Shown here piece by piece: positions 21,242-33,317 of a DNA stretch of 64,000 nucleotides (position 1 is its first letter; the number at the start of each line of letters is the position of its first letter). Position numbers and translations under genes: made by a program. The notes beneath the pieces were generated by a model. That model had not been told where the DNA came from. It made no database searches and saw only the letters and a program-made list of their open reading frames with translations. Source of the DNA: Ampelomyces quisqualis (Eukaryota > Ascomycota > Dothideomycetes > Pleosporales > Phaeosphaeriaceae); contig JAGTXZ010000019.1 of NCBI GenBank assembly GCA_018398575.1, positions 1,922,001 to 1,986,000 on the forward strand. Reading direction: 5' to 3'.

Positions 21242-24200
21242 GGCTCGCACTTGGCTGTGCGGCTGCGGGCTGTCGGGGAACAGCGGAAAGCTGCAGTCGC
21301 CCGCGTCTTCGAACAGGAGCTCGGATTCGGGCAGTTGGCTGGCCACAAGCCCGTGCGGCTGGCGGTGCCAGGCGTAGGCGGAGGGGGCGCTCGCGTCCTG
21401 CTTGTGGCGCCCAAAGTGCGGCGAGGCAGGCTGCTGCACAGGAGTGGTGATGGGGGTGCTCGCTGCGGTGGATTCGCGCGGCGAGTGGGAGAGGGGCGGC
21501 GGTGAGGTCTCGTGGGAATCCAGCTTCACGGCGGCGGTGTCGGTGCGGGGGGGGAGAGGGGGGACGGTGAGGTGGTGGAGGCGGCGGCGGGATGGCGACT
21601 CGAGGGGTGGGCACGGGCTTGGCTGAGGATGACTGAGCGGCTGGAGCTGGAGTGGCGCTGGGCGACGGCCAAGAGCAATGAACGGGTATAATACTGTGGT
21701 GCTCAGCAGTGCGGCAGTGCTGCAGTGCGGTCGCTGGCGATGCTGCTGGGGGACTAATAGTATGGGGCCAGTCCGCCGGGGCGCAGGCAGGACTATATCT
21801 ATGCTGCCTGCGACGGAGCGGTGACGAGCACGATGAACGGTCGGCGGTACGGTTGATTTCCTGAGCACGCTTGCGGTGGAATCCCTGGCGCGGTGGACGC
21901 TTTGGACTGGTGTGCCAATGGCCGCAAGGCGCTACTGTGCTCTCGCGAGTCGCCGGCGGCAGGCAGATGCAGGTCTGGCGATGGGAGCAACGATAGCGAC
22001 AGCGCCCGCCGCCCGGCACGCCTTTGTTTCATGGGGACATGCCACCTGCGCGGCCTGCGCGGGGCCACGATGTCTTGCAATGCCAGTCCCCAGCCACATG
22101 GCCCGCCCGGTGATTTGCATTGTCCGAGGCAACGCTGGACCTTGGAGCCTGGAGGGCAGGGCCCATGGCCAGTGGCCGTGTGGCCACCCCAAGCCGGTAT
22201 CTACGCATGTACTAGAGAACCGGGGCTTGGACCGGCCTGTCAGCCCCGGCCTGGTCACATTATATTCGTCTCCCAAGCAGCGCCGGCAAGCCGTTCGTGA
22301 TGCTTGTGCCACGCCTCGCTGCTCCAACCCGTTTCGCTGCTGCCCAGAGTCTTCAGCCCCTCCCCCTCGTCACGTGGCCGAGTCGCTCCACGTTCTCCCA
22401 CCACAAGCCGTAAGCCGAGGAATATCCGACACACCGTCAAGTACCCAGGGCTAGTACATATATAGCACGATTCACCGTCACCCAGCGCGACGCTCGATGC
22501 TCATCAAACATACACCGCGAGATGATTCCCGTCTCCACTGCAGCTAGCTCTGCCGCTGCAAGTGCATGCGTAGCTGCCCATATGGCATATCCACATCTTC
22601 TAGAAGGCTTGGTGCCGTCAGCCCTGCTCTTCTGCCACGTCTGCTTCGCCTCCACGCCCTCACTGCCCTCGCATACACAGTAGCGTCACATCGTGAGTCC
22701 TGACACCCACCATCCCCGCCTCCAACACAAGCTGTCGACATCTTTGTTCGCCGTCACGACCGGCGCCGTGTCTGCCCGGCCGCATCGGCAGAGTGCAGCT
22801 GGGATAGGCAGGCCGGTCTTACACAAGTGTCAGTCCACAACAGTAGCCGCCGCTAACGTATTAGCCTGCGACATGCTCAATGTGTCCAAGACTACCCACG
22901 GCAGCTAGTAATTGAGAGACCATATATGTACTCCGTACATGCTCGGTGAAATGTGCCAGGGCTACCATGGTTCATGCCACATGGCCAGCCACTGCCACCG
23001 CTGCCACGACGTACCGACCTTGTAGACCGACTTCAAGCCGTCTCAGTAGCATGTCTCCTCAGACATACCCCAAAGTGGCACCCCACGGACATTTGTTCGT
23101 CTCCAATTGCAGCCCCTGCACAGCAAGCCGCATGATGTCTTTTCATCCTGCACCTCGTCGTCTCGTGACCACATTCCGAGTACCGGAACGGTCCAAGATT
23201 GGGCGACAGGCCTCTGAGAAGCCAGCCATCCCTGCTTCTGCTCCCGGCCTCTGTCAACTTGTCAAGTCACGCCTAAATTGCTTTCCGCTATTGGACCCTG
23301 CAGCAGGTCTCTATCCCACGTTCTGCTTGGCGCAGTACGTACTTTTCAGCACGCTGACGTGGTGCGGAGCAATCTGTCTCCCACGTCACTTTGTCATTCA
23401 TCTCTATCGCTGTCGTCGTAAGTTGCAGGTAATCGACAGCGACTACTCCATACGTATGCGCGCGTTACAACATCTGTTCGCAATTCGATCGTCGTCACAT
23501 CCAAGTTCATCGCGAGCGGAACGTGTTGAGACACGAGAGCGGGAATCTCAGACATTGAGCCAAGCCGCTTTCCGATAACGGGCGTCACTAACATTCTCCC
23601 ATTCGCCAAGCATCCCTTCAGACATCATTCTTTATATGTTAGGTGGTACTCCTCGTTACTACAACGCACCATAATATAGCATCCTCGGTGGACCGCTGGT
23701 GCATTTCCCAGCCACCCGCATCGGCCACTATGCTCAAACTTGGGTTGTATCCAGCTTAGCCAACGCCTCGAAGTAGGTCGAGCGAGCGTTCATCCTATCC
23801 AAGGTCTTGGTACTCCATAAACAGGGAAAGCCATAGATAGTTGGGTCGCTTCCATGCCAAAACAGATGCCTGCTAACTACGGAGTACAGCCACACCATTT
23901 GAACCAATGCTGCAACAATCGTATAACTTTTCATCGTGAACATGTCCAGACAAGACTGGTCTGACTAACCTACTACACCTTTTTATCTACATGGATTTCC
24001 TTAAACTGCTTATGTTGTGGTTCATATGCATTGTGAGATAAAACGTCCTGCGCACGGCTCCATGTCCGGCTTTCCCTGTTGACTGAGACTCAACCGCATT
24101 TCCTTTCTGGGACCGCGATACCACTTTTGGTTAGCGTGACTGCATGCCAATCACCACTACTACGTCTCCTGCAGTTGCAGGTGTTCATGATGATGTCGCC

Positions 24201-24941
24201 TGAACAATAGCGCCGACAGTAAGGCCTACGTTCATCTTCTTCTTCATGCGTCGCATACACAGCAGTTTAACTAACGCATACAGCAGCTAGCGTGCAGGCC
24301 AGTCTGCAGAGAGGGGGGTGCACATGTAGCGGTGGAGGGCAAAATTTAATCCGGTCGTGATACGACCTCGATCACCCAGCAGTCTTGGATATAAGGGCCT
24401 CTCCGCGGAGTCCGCGCACGCGCTTTATGCAGGCCTGAACCCTGGAATCACGCGAGTGTACTCCGTACGGAACCGAGTACCGCATAGACTGTCGAAAACG
24501 GAGTAGTACTGTGTACTAGCAACGTGACAATCTGGTATCTCAAGACAAACCTTGCACAACACACACAGTAGCTTCTGTTACGCCCTTACTACCGCACGAG
24601 AACTGAGTGGTCGTTATCGCAAGCAACAAGCCCGTGCGATGTACAGAACGGAACAGAAATAGAGTTTCCATAAAGGACCTCCTACTTAGGCTTAGTGCCT
24701 TGTAGCTCCAGCCGTCTCTATTATGAGACTTTCAACTCTAACAATACAATCACAAGATACAACACGCTTTTGCCGTACGTTTGGGCCTCATGCCATAGCA
24801 TGCGAAGTCCTTGAGACTTTTTGAAAACCAGTTGGCCCGAGGACTTTGGGGTGTTGCTCAATTTAACTACTTGACAAAAACAACTCTCTGCTTCGATCTG
24901 AATGTCTCGCCAAATGTAGTTCTCTCATCTAGTGAAACATG
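21242..24941. other. Long gene-free stretch, 3.7 kb
   Basis: The first kilobase is GC-rich with purine/pyrimidine tracts, which fits a long promoter and 5' leader of the Sfp1-like gene. Beyond it only chance ORFs occur (for example 22946-23578 on +, which begins GTG and has no domain). TACTCCGTA copies lie at 22929, 23878 (minus) and 24459. No RNA gene or intact mobile element was recognised. Confidence 0.5.
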
Positions 24942-26397
24942 CTAATACCTCTTTCTCCCAGCAATCCTAATGATCCCGTTCCTTATCTTATCGCTTCCTC
25001 TTCTGCGATCATCCACGTAGTTTGTCATATCAAACACTACAACCACATTCTTTAACCATACAGCGCCTAGCAATAATTTTCGTTGATCATCAGGCCCAAT
25101 ATTAAGTTTGCATTCATTGTCGCGGCCTGGTACAGGAGAGAGTAAGTCCTTTTTGGAGATGTAGTATGATTTGCCAGCTATCTTGATACCAACGCGTGGA
25201 GCAGGAGCATCACAGCGCACATAGTACCGGCCGTTAGGGCGGAGCTGTTTCACTTCCGGAAAGAGGGAGGCGATGTATTTTGCGACTTTTCCGGGGACCC
25301 AAAGTACTTCTGAGCCAGAGTCAATTGCCATTTCTTGACTGTAAGATATGAATGGTCCACCCAGGTGTTGTTCAGAAGTTGAAGCACCATGGGGAGTAAT
25401 GTCGAATCCGTCGACTTGAATAGTGTAGTCATCGTGTGAGTCCCCCCTTTCAGGTAAAGTAGGTATTTCGACGCAGGGGTGATCTGTTTCGACGTCAGGA
25501 ATGCCGCCGAGAGTAAAGGTGCCGCCTCTTCTAGAGTCAGAGGAACTCTTGCGCTCGAGCGCGAGGGAGAAGACGGGGGGCATAGATTCTTGCTCGAACC
25601 TGAAATTTCACGTTGGTGTTAGATTTCAACTGCCTTTGAAGGTGGGAGAGTAGAATAGGGCAGAGGGGACTTACAGTCTATACAGGAGGCTCGCAGCAGC
25701 CCACTCCTGGCCATCCTCTCCATCCACTTTCCTAGGGAACGATAGACCAATCATTCCACTACCTATGTCATCGCTGTCCCATTCTCCCTTGTTTGCCATG
25801 CCAATATTCATAGTGGTAGACAGGTGTGGATCTTTCCCGCCTCCAATACTAAGTTTATCTCTTGCCACATAACCTTGGACGCCTGTGCCATCCTCATAAC
25901 TCTGCGAGAACTCATTTCCAAGTACTTGGAATGACCGTGATTTACGAGGGTCAAACAAGGGTCCAAATCTACATTTTCCTTCACCGTCGGAGCAGCGGAA
26001 ATCCGTCGTTGCGATCCAGGTGTTGTAGCTCCCAGTATCAAGGAGGAGAGCGAAGTACTGGTCACCAACCTGTACCCTGGCATAGTAGGCGCTTTCATCA
26101 TAGGTAAGAAGAGCCGCTTGCGTCATCGGGGTTTTGCGTTTGCGGAGGGATCTGGTGCGGTATCGGCTGGAAGGTAAATGTAATCTCGAGTAGTCGTTGA
26201 CAGTAACTTCAGGGGCATTGCCCGTTACTACGAGTCTTAGTAAAGTTTTGTGAAATGCTGGAATGGCAAGACATACTATTGTTTCGTGCTATTATGCTAC
26301 CGCAAGTAGCTGTGACGATGCTAGCACTCAAGCTGACTGCGAAAAGTGTTAAGCCTAACATCTGCATGATTGAGAAACCAAAGTAAGACTTGTTCAA
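24942..26397 (-). CDS. Secreted aspartic protease (pepsin family A1), 443 aa
   Basis: An extracellular endopeptidase. Three exons, 26397-26277, 26227-25675 and 25599-24942, with introns of 49 and 75 bp; phases agree and the joined frame gives 443 residues. An N-terminal hydrophobic signal peptide (MQMLGLTLFAVSLSASIVTA, possibly preceded by ten residues from the upstream ATG) is followed by a short prosegment ending in a basic RSLRKRK cluster, a plausible processing site. The first catalytic Asp is in LLDTGSYNTW (about D104) and the second in AIDSGSEVLWV (about D318). The second site reads DSGS where DTGT or DSGT is usual, and the prosegment is short. A flap Tyr is plausible in QSYEDGTGVQGY. 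The gene stands alone in a gene-poor stretch, which suggests an accessory role. Confidence 0.85.
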
Positions 26398-26963
26398 CTA
26401 CTCCGTACAGGCGAAACTTCTGGTGCTAAGGTGCCTTTTATGAAATATATTAAAAGATTTGCCCTGGCTACCTAGAGCTAGCAAGAAAGATCCGCACAGG
26501 ACATCTGCTAGGCTTGTTTGGTACACCAGTTTGAAATTCTCATTTTGATTTTACATAAGGTAGGGCTCGTGTGGAAGCCTAGGGCAAGCGCGTTGCCTCT
26601 CCTAGCTAGAAGGATACATTATACGAGCTGAGATTTAGAGGTCTGTTCGGTAACCTGTCTCATTTTATCTTAGATTAACCCATCCGTAGAGGACTAGGCG
26701 TTAGGCCAAGTTGATCCATCACGGTGTAGACCGGAAGCTCCAGCTCACAAGAAAGTATTTCAAAATACTAGAACGAAGCTAGTGTCTCTAGTTCACTCAA
26801 AGGGGTAGAATCTAGATTGTTGCCTGTGTAAACACTAAGCAGAGTAATTTTTCTTGCGTGTTCGCTAACAAACACGTTAATTTAGTTGTACCTTTTCAAA
26901 GGGAGACGTTGTTACCTACCCCTACATAGTAGTACAAGGGTTACCTGCTACCCGCCCCACGAG

Positions 26964-27008
26964 ACCCGCCCCACGAGCCAAGAGCTCCGCTCGGCTCGTG
27001 GGGCGGGT
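26964..27008. repeat. 16-bp perfect inverted repeat
   Basis: ACCCGCCCCACGAGCC at 26964-26979 is exactly complementary to GGCTCGTGGGGCGGGT at 26993-27008, with a 13-base loop. An extra direct ACCCGCCCCACGAG sits just before it at 26950-26963. It stands out as GC-rich in an AT-leaning region and may be the palindromic end of a decayed transposon. Confidence 0.85.
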
Positions 27009-27044
27009 ACTCCTTTATGACACCGCCAAGGTCAAATGATCAGC

Positions 27045-27265
27045 CAACCGTTTTAAGTGAATCCAGCTCCGCACTCACATTGCGTTTGGACTACTCCGTA
27101 AAAGTCTACCATTTAAACTCCTTAAGATCTTTAATTTCTACAGCACAAGTAAGCACCTTTGCAAGACTCCGTTTTTAACGCCTAGTAGTTCTGCGTGATT
27201 GGAATATCCTGTTGGGCTTACCAGACACAGAAAATATTTTGGGTGTGCGGTTGGCTTTCAAGGGG
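27045..27265 (+). repeat. Dispersed direct repeat, copy 1
   Basis: This shares order and many blocks with 28125-28345, including a TAAGTRAATCYAGC start, an AAGCACCT core, CTGCGTRRTT and the longest identical block GACACAGAAAATATT. Copies differ mainly by C/T and G/A, with copy 2 more AT-rich. The element type is unknown. Confidence 0.65.
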
Positions 27266-28124
27266 GTTTACCGTTCAAGACAGGGGCTTATACTAGGGGT
27301 GAGCAGTAATAGCTCCCCTTTTAAAATGCTATTTTACCAAACACACAGCCCTATCCCAACTTTAGTTTCAAACTGGTGCTCTATCGGGCGAAATCCTAGC
27401 CTGAAACGAGTGCATCGAACAGGCCCTGGCCCCTTACCCACCTCCAGTCAGCGTGGTGGAGCAGGTAGCAATCAAGCTACCGGTACCGCGTACTCTGTAC
27501 TATTTCGAAAGTAATAAAGAGAGATGTCACTGCCTACCCGAAATGGTAGTTGGATGAGCTGGGCTTGTTGCTTCGAAGGGGAAAGGACTAAGCAGCACCA
27601 CAGCAAGCGACGCAGCTGCAAGTTGCCTCACCGGTCGCTTCACAACGTTGCACAAATTACAAAGTTACAGTACATATGGGATGACTGGAAGTTCGGACTT
27701 GATGGAAACAATCTGCCATGTTCCGACAGCAATTACCGTACAGAGTAGAAACTTGTGACAGCGGCGAGCGCAGCTACCGGTACTCCATAGACCGGCAGCA
27801 TCCGAAGTACGACCGCGGTGTAAGATCTTACATACCACAGTACAGTTTCTACTGTAGGTCTAGCATTGGCTGGCCGTACTTCACACGCTAGGCTAGCTGC
27901 GCTCGTTGTGTCTCAAGTTGCTACGGTAGATATTCGAGAAATTGACCGTGACAGCTCCTTCCATGAAGCAGGATACCATAACAAGTGTTTCGTGCCACAT
28001 GTCCTAGCACTATCAAGTCAGGCAAGATTACTTAGATGCCAGGGGAGACGTTACGCCGCACCCCTATACCAAGTATTGCGCACCCCCCAAAGACACTACT
28101 AAGGCTAAATTAGCTACTCCGTAA

Positions 28125-28345
28125 CTATCTTAAGTAAATCTAGCCCTGCACTTATATTAGGCTAGACCTAAAAGTCTAAGAATTAAACTTTTTAACTGCT
28201 CTACTTTAACAGCGTAAATAAGCACCTGTACAATATTTTATTTTTATTTTTCTAACACTTACAACATCTGCGTAGTTAAAATACCTCTTCTGCTTCCTGG
28301 ACACAGAAAATATTCTAGGTGTGTGGGTGGCTTTGAAGGGCTTTA
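28125..28345 (+). repeat. Dispersed direct repeat, copy 2 (more decayed)
   Basis: Counterpart of 27045-27265, about 1.08 kb downstream in the same orientation. It is more AT-rich and lacks about 6-7 bp where copy 1 holds TACTCCGTA. The pair could be terminal repeats of a small element or two insertions of one family. Confidence 0.65.
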
Positions 28346-29346
28346 TGACTGGGGCTTATGGGGGTGCGCGAGACTTCGTATGGGGGTGCGGCGTAACTTC
28401 TCCCAGATGCCAGGCACGAAGTGAGCGATTAATATCGGGCCTTCTCTTTTATGCATGTACATCGCGCGCAAGCTGCACCAAGCGATCAGCACAGATGACG
28501 TCGCGAGCCTTAACGCGAGCGGCGATCGAGTTTCGCAAACTGTTCTCCAGACCAATGGTTGTACTTGATTCGCGCATCCATTGCGATGGCTGCAGCTGCA
28601 TGCGTCGTTTGATGGCAAGCCGTCCTCCATCTTTCCATCACAGCAATGATACAATCGACGCCGCGATTCGAGCAGCTTGTGCGCCCAAGACGATGCACGA
28701 TGACATACACATGTCATCGCGACGTGTCATACCGAGTAGTGCGGGATCCAGCGGGCGTAATCCGGCCTATGCGACCCTCGAGGAGGATGAAGCAAGAGGA
28801 GGACAAAGACCAAGGGCTGCCCATCGGAAGTATTTTTGCACATCAATCGCCCGATATTTCTTCGACAATTGGCCCTGGTCACGTCCGACGACGGACATTT
28901 ATTTCACGACAAAATTCTAGGAGTTCTATATCATACGAAAGAAACAGGTCGAACGAGGCAAAGCGTTTCTGTATCAGCAGCATCGGAACCCCATGAGCAC
29001 ACTTCCGAATGGGATATCAATGAGTGACTTGATGTCGAGAGGAGAATTATTCACTGGGCAATTTTAGGATGGGGTCATTGGCCTTGAATAACATATGGAG
29101 CGCCTGAGATATCCAAGCAAGCGTCGATAGAGGCACACTATGGCACCCAATGGCCCTGAGATTCTTCACTCGTTATGCGATCAGTTTTGGAAGTGGCAAA
29201 GGTGGTGTGAGAAGTTAATGTACGTATTCGAAGGATCGATACACACGCCGTGTATAGTCTAGAGCAACGAAAGAAAACAACAGCTAAAGGTACGAAAATC
29301 GTTGTGTCAAACGTGTACGAACAACCCCTTCACAGCACCACGAACG

Positions 29347-31285
29347 TCAACCGTCTACCTCCTCCCTCAACTGTGACTGCAAATCCGCTTCAGTCAGTGC
29401 CTTTCCTTTCTTGATCGCCTTCTCCGCCTCCTTCTTCCCCTCCCTCTCAAGCCCCAACCAATCAACCACCCCCTCTACATCTCTAAACTCCTTGAACCCT
29501 CCATCCCAAGCGACACCATGAGCAGCAGGCCCATCATTCCCCTTCCCATCTTTCAAGCTCCGTGCCCGCCCCCATCGACAATACACCCACCCCTGCGTCA
29601 GCGCACGCATCCGCACGCCTCTATGCGCCCATTCCGGCTTCTCGTAGCGCCGCAAAGTAGTCGTGCTCGCAGGATTTTCCCAGCCGCCGAGGCGATAGGC
29701 AGTCACGCCGTCCATGATGGTGATTTGCGTCAGTGGGTCGTCGTTGGTTGCGCGCTTCTTCTCTGCTTCTGAGAGAGTTGCACGGCGCGCTTTTTCGGTG
29801 CGGGTGAGGCGCGGTTCGGAGGCGGGTGTGCGTGGGTGTTGTTGTTCCATTTGCGCTTTGTTGAAACACTCCATGCGCGTGGAGGTGAATGTGTCTTCTT
29901 TGAAGGTTGGTGTGAAGTGGTAGACTGTGTGCGGGTCCAGGCGCATCGAGAGGCTGAGAAGGCCTGCTTGTGTGACGATGGTGTGGAGGGGTGGGATGAT
30001 GGCTTCGAGGGTGGCGCGGTGGGGGCTGAGACTGAGAATGGGTTTGAGGTGCGTGTATATGGCTCCGACGATGAGGTTGGCGTGGTTTGCGAAGTTTGCT
30101 GGGAGGTTACAGGCTCCAGTCTTGTCGGCTTTCAGCACAGATCGCATGTACGCTGCATAGTGCGCGTTACGGTCAAAACCTATCTTTGCGTCAGTACATT
30201 CGCTGTAAAGGTGCGTATCGTGCAGAGAGTAGTCGCAACTTACCATCCTCATCCTTGAACTCGTCTTGTAGTTCAGTCATATGCTTGATCTGCTCCTCCG
30301 TCCCACCAAAGAACAAATGCCCGAACACCTGCTCAACAAGCACATTCCCGACAACAGCCATGGCCACAGCCCGCCGCTTCTGCTCATCAACGAATAAATC
30401 ATGCCAGCCTTGCACGCCTGCCGGGCCTCCAGACGCCACGCATCCAATCACCTTGGCAGAGTCGACACTGAACTGCTTGAAGAAACTCTCCGGAAGTTGC
30501 CCACTGCTTCCGACCTGAACTTGAAACGCGAAGAACTCATCACTAAACCCCTCCACGAGGTCCATGATCGACCATATGCCGTCACGAATCTCGACGTCCC
30601 GACACGCGTACTCGGGCTCTCGAAAGTCGTGTAAGATGGCACGCTTGGGAGTTTTGGCGCTGAGCGCGAGTTCGAGCGCGCGTTTGTTGGGATCAATAGT
30701 CCGTTTTTCTGCGGGGGACATGTGGACTTTCCTCTTCAGATCCTGAGCGCCAGGGCTGAGTGCGACGCGGGTGGATTTGGAGATTGTTGAAGTTGCGACG
30801 AGGTTAGGTTTCGTAGTTGTAGCGATAGGCTTGGGTGCAGTGGTAGTTGTGACAGGCTTGGCCTTTGGCGTAGCAGCGGCAGCGACAGAGCTCTTCACTG
30901 GTTTAGAAGCGAAGTCTCGAAAATTCAGCGCTGCAGTGTACTTGGGAGTATTTCGGCTTCGTTGGCCCATATGCCCAGCCATGAGTCGTCCGTCCGACTC
31001 CTCTGTCGACAGTTCTGGAAGATCTGCTGCATACAATTCGACTGTTGGCATCTGCACGAACTTCGCCTTTGTCTTGGAACATGTCGCAAGATAGTTTCCA
31101 TCAGCAAAGCACGCTGAATCGTCTGATCCGTATGGCGCATTGCGGTACGCTTCGGCATCGTATCGCACCTTCTTCGCGCGACCGCGGTGATCGTCGCTGG
31201 CTTTGCGCTTGATGCTCGCCGCGGGAGCAGGTGGGGAGCTGAATCCGAGTGCGTCCAGCACCGCATCTTTTATCCATGAAGTCAT
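29347..31285 (-). CDS. Hypothetical protein, 624 aa, two exons
   Basis: Exons 31285-30244 and 30179-29347 flank a 64-bp intron (GTAAGT...ATAG); the junction joins FKDED to GFDRNAHYAAY in frame. The N-terminal 60 residues are basic (IKRKASDDHRGRAKKVRYD), which suggests nuclear localisation. A Thr/Ala/Lys-rich low-complexity segment follows at about residues 120-190. The region around residues 230-520 is well structured in composition, with Trp, Cys and hydrophobic runs, and the C-terminus is a charged Glu/Lys helix (EREGKKEAEKAIKKGK). No domain was recognised and no function can be given. The strong splice site and protein-like composition make it a confident gene. Confidence 0.7.
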
Positions 31286-31963
31286 GATTGTTGTGAGATG
31301 AATGGTACGAAAACGTGGACGTGAGAAGGATTATGTCAAGTTTGTTGCAATGGCGGCGACGGTGCAGGTTCGATGCTTATGAAAGTAAGCGGATCTTGCT
31401 TTGTCTATCCATCTGAGCTTTGGGTCGTGTCTTTGTCTTTGTTGAGTATCGCTGCTTGCGTCAACGCACGTGACTAGATACAGGTTTGCTGTGGTTTGAA
31501 CAAAGCTCTTTATTGTTGTGACCACGGAGAAAGAGACGAGTCATGCATGACATCCACACCGAAATTGAAGCTATATCATGAAGGCAGGACAGATAGGTCA
31601 ATGCACAATGAATTTTTTTGTATAAGCGAACATGTTCAAATGGACTCGGGAAGTCTGGGGTCGATGGATAGTTTGTTACAGCTGTCCGATTGTCGAGGAA
31701 ATGCAAAGATCATTAATTACACAGTTCAGAACATGTGCGAGCAATGCGTAAGGCTCTCGTCTAAAGTCAAGTGAACACGTTATAATCCCTGGTACAGTTT
31801 GCCTAAAATGTGTGCTGAATGGCCACCATTTTAATGTAGCGACAACCTGAGATGATACTCGGAGAGGTAGCGACGCGCACGGCGACCGAAGCATTCGTGG
31901 ATGTTGAAAAAGATGCCCGGAGGAATGGGATCAAAAGTGTGGGTGGGCCGTCCCCGTAAGAGT
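31286..31963. other. Intergenic, 680 bp
   Basis: Promoter side of the 624-residue protein gene and 3' side of the small minus-strand gene at 31964-32367. No domain-bearing ORF or RNA gene was seen. Confidence 0.5.
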
Positions 31964-32367
31964 TCATCGTGATCTACAGAACGACGGTTCTGCGGTCTGG
32001 AACACCACGGTACGCATCATCCCCCCACAACTTTTTTAAAGCACAGTTTTGAGCATAGAGAAAGGAAACTTGGACGTACCGGAGAAGCAGATAGGCCGGC
32101 GGATGGACCGCTATACGTGGAGGTCAAACTGTTTATGGTAGTTAACGTTGATGAACTTACATTGACTGTTACTGTGCAGGCCAGGGGCTCCTGGCGTTTT
32201 ACATATGTGGCCGTCACGGTACTAATTGATGTTCCGGCTGGTATCCCCACGGTGGTAGTTGTGCTGCATGTTCCTAGTGGCAGTTCGCGCCTGGACAAAC
32301 CTTGAGGTGCACGCAACCAAGAGGCGGTATCCGGAAGATTATACACTAGATAGTTTAGCAGCCGCAT
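31964..32367 (-). CDS. Small Thr/Ser-rich hypothetical protein, about 106 aa (uncertain)
   Basis: The model has exons 32367-32080 and 31996-31964 around an 83-bp intron (GTACGT...CCAG), giving 106 residues. The sequence is rich in Thr, Ser and Val (CSTTTTVGIPAGTSIS and CTVTVNVSSSTLTTINSL), similar in style to the repeats of the giant surface protein that starts 950 bp away on the opposite strand. The N-terminus MRLLNYLVYNLPD is not a clear signal peptide; an additional 5' exon is possible. It may be a small extracellular protein or a fragment of a larger wall-protein gene. A TATTTAAT box lies about 180 bp upstream of the ATG. Confidence 0.35.
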
Positions 32368-33317
32368 GGTAACGTGGCCTTACCTGGGGTCGACTGTTGG
32401 TTGGATTAAGTTTTCGAGCAATACAAGAAACAAGGGCGTCGAATTGAAGTGAATTTGGGAAGCGTTCGAGTGAAGCTATTGGAAACGAGTGTGCGAAAAG
32501 GGTGACTATGGCGAAAGATCCATGAACGAGTGAGGTCTTGGTGATTAAATACTGACAAGCTCATCTAAGTCGCTACCGTACTCTTGGCGGCTGCAAAGAA
32601 GCATTCCAGAACATGGCTGAGAGATCTCCACGAGCAACTCCGTGCTATGCGCCGGTGTGCAGCCCATGGAACTCGCACAATCTATTAGTCCAACCCCTGG
32701 CCGCAGAATGCGCAGGGATCATCCGATTCCGAGGAACGACCTCGGAAGGGGGAAATAAGCCAAGCTTGGAGTGTAACGATTGACAAGTGAAATTCGTGGT
32801 GTCTAGCATCCTTCGGCCTTGTCCGGCTGCCTCGAAGATCGCTTGGCAGACTGGACCGTGACAACGCTAGTCTTGAAGAGGATGTGCTAGGTCCAGGGTC
32901 AACTTTTCTCATTGTCTTACGCCAGCACCGGCCAACGTGCATCGCCTCAATACTTCCGACGAGACACATCTGATCGTAGTTGTACTCGTAGGCTGAAAGA
33001 ACAAGAAGAAATCGTGTCCGATGAAGCTGCACGGGCAAGATGCTTGGACATCGTCTCCTCTTGGCTCCTCATTCCGTCTCAACACACTCCAGAGATCTCA
33101 CCACAAAATGACAATATGGCGAGAAATGCGCGCCCTGCTTTCCCAACCAATCAATCGGTGGAGCTGCTGTCATGGAATGGGCTGTGAGGCTCTCGAACGG
33201 TTCAACCATGTAACAATAGCAAAAGGCCCAATATGAAACGACAGAGACATCTCGCGCCCGATTCCGCAGTCCATTCGCTCTTTTCGAGTTTGAGCTCTAC
33301 TCGCGATTATCGCCGCC
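32368..33317. promoter_or_regulatory. Putative divergent promoter of small gene and giant surface-protein gene
   Basis: This 950-bp gene-free stretch separates the minus-strand small gene and the + strand 2,805-residue protein. It has only chance ORFs. GCCGCCATG at the right end is a good start context. No specific factor site was recognised. Confidence 0.4.

Larger units (their letters stand above)
26398..29346. other. Gene-poor, repeat-remnant stretch, 2.9 kb
   Basis: It holds a GC-rich hairpin at 26964-27008, two related direct repeats (27045-27265 and 28125-28345) and three TACTCCGTA copies (26399, 27092, 28115). ORFs such as 28321-28920 (+) have no recognisable domain and partly overlap the repeats. 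The stretch looks like decayed mobile-element debris. Confidence 0.5.

Noticed and set aside
21123..22019. Long Arg/Pro/Ala-rich minus-strand ORFs
   Set aside because: They arise from GC-rich leader DNA and overlap exon 1 of the Sfp1-like gene in the wrong frame.
22946..23578. 210-codon + strand ORF
   Set aside because: It begins with GTG, is low in structured composition and has no family match.
26510..26690. TGTTTGGTA and TGTTCGGTA segments resembling hAT-type ends
   Set aside because: They are in direct orientation, short and without target duplications or a transposase nearby.
28321..28920. 199-codon + strand ORF
   Set aside because: It begins inside a dispersed repeat and has no recognisable domain.
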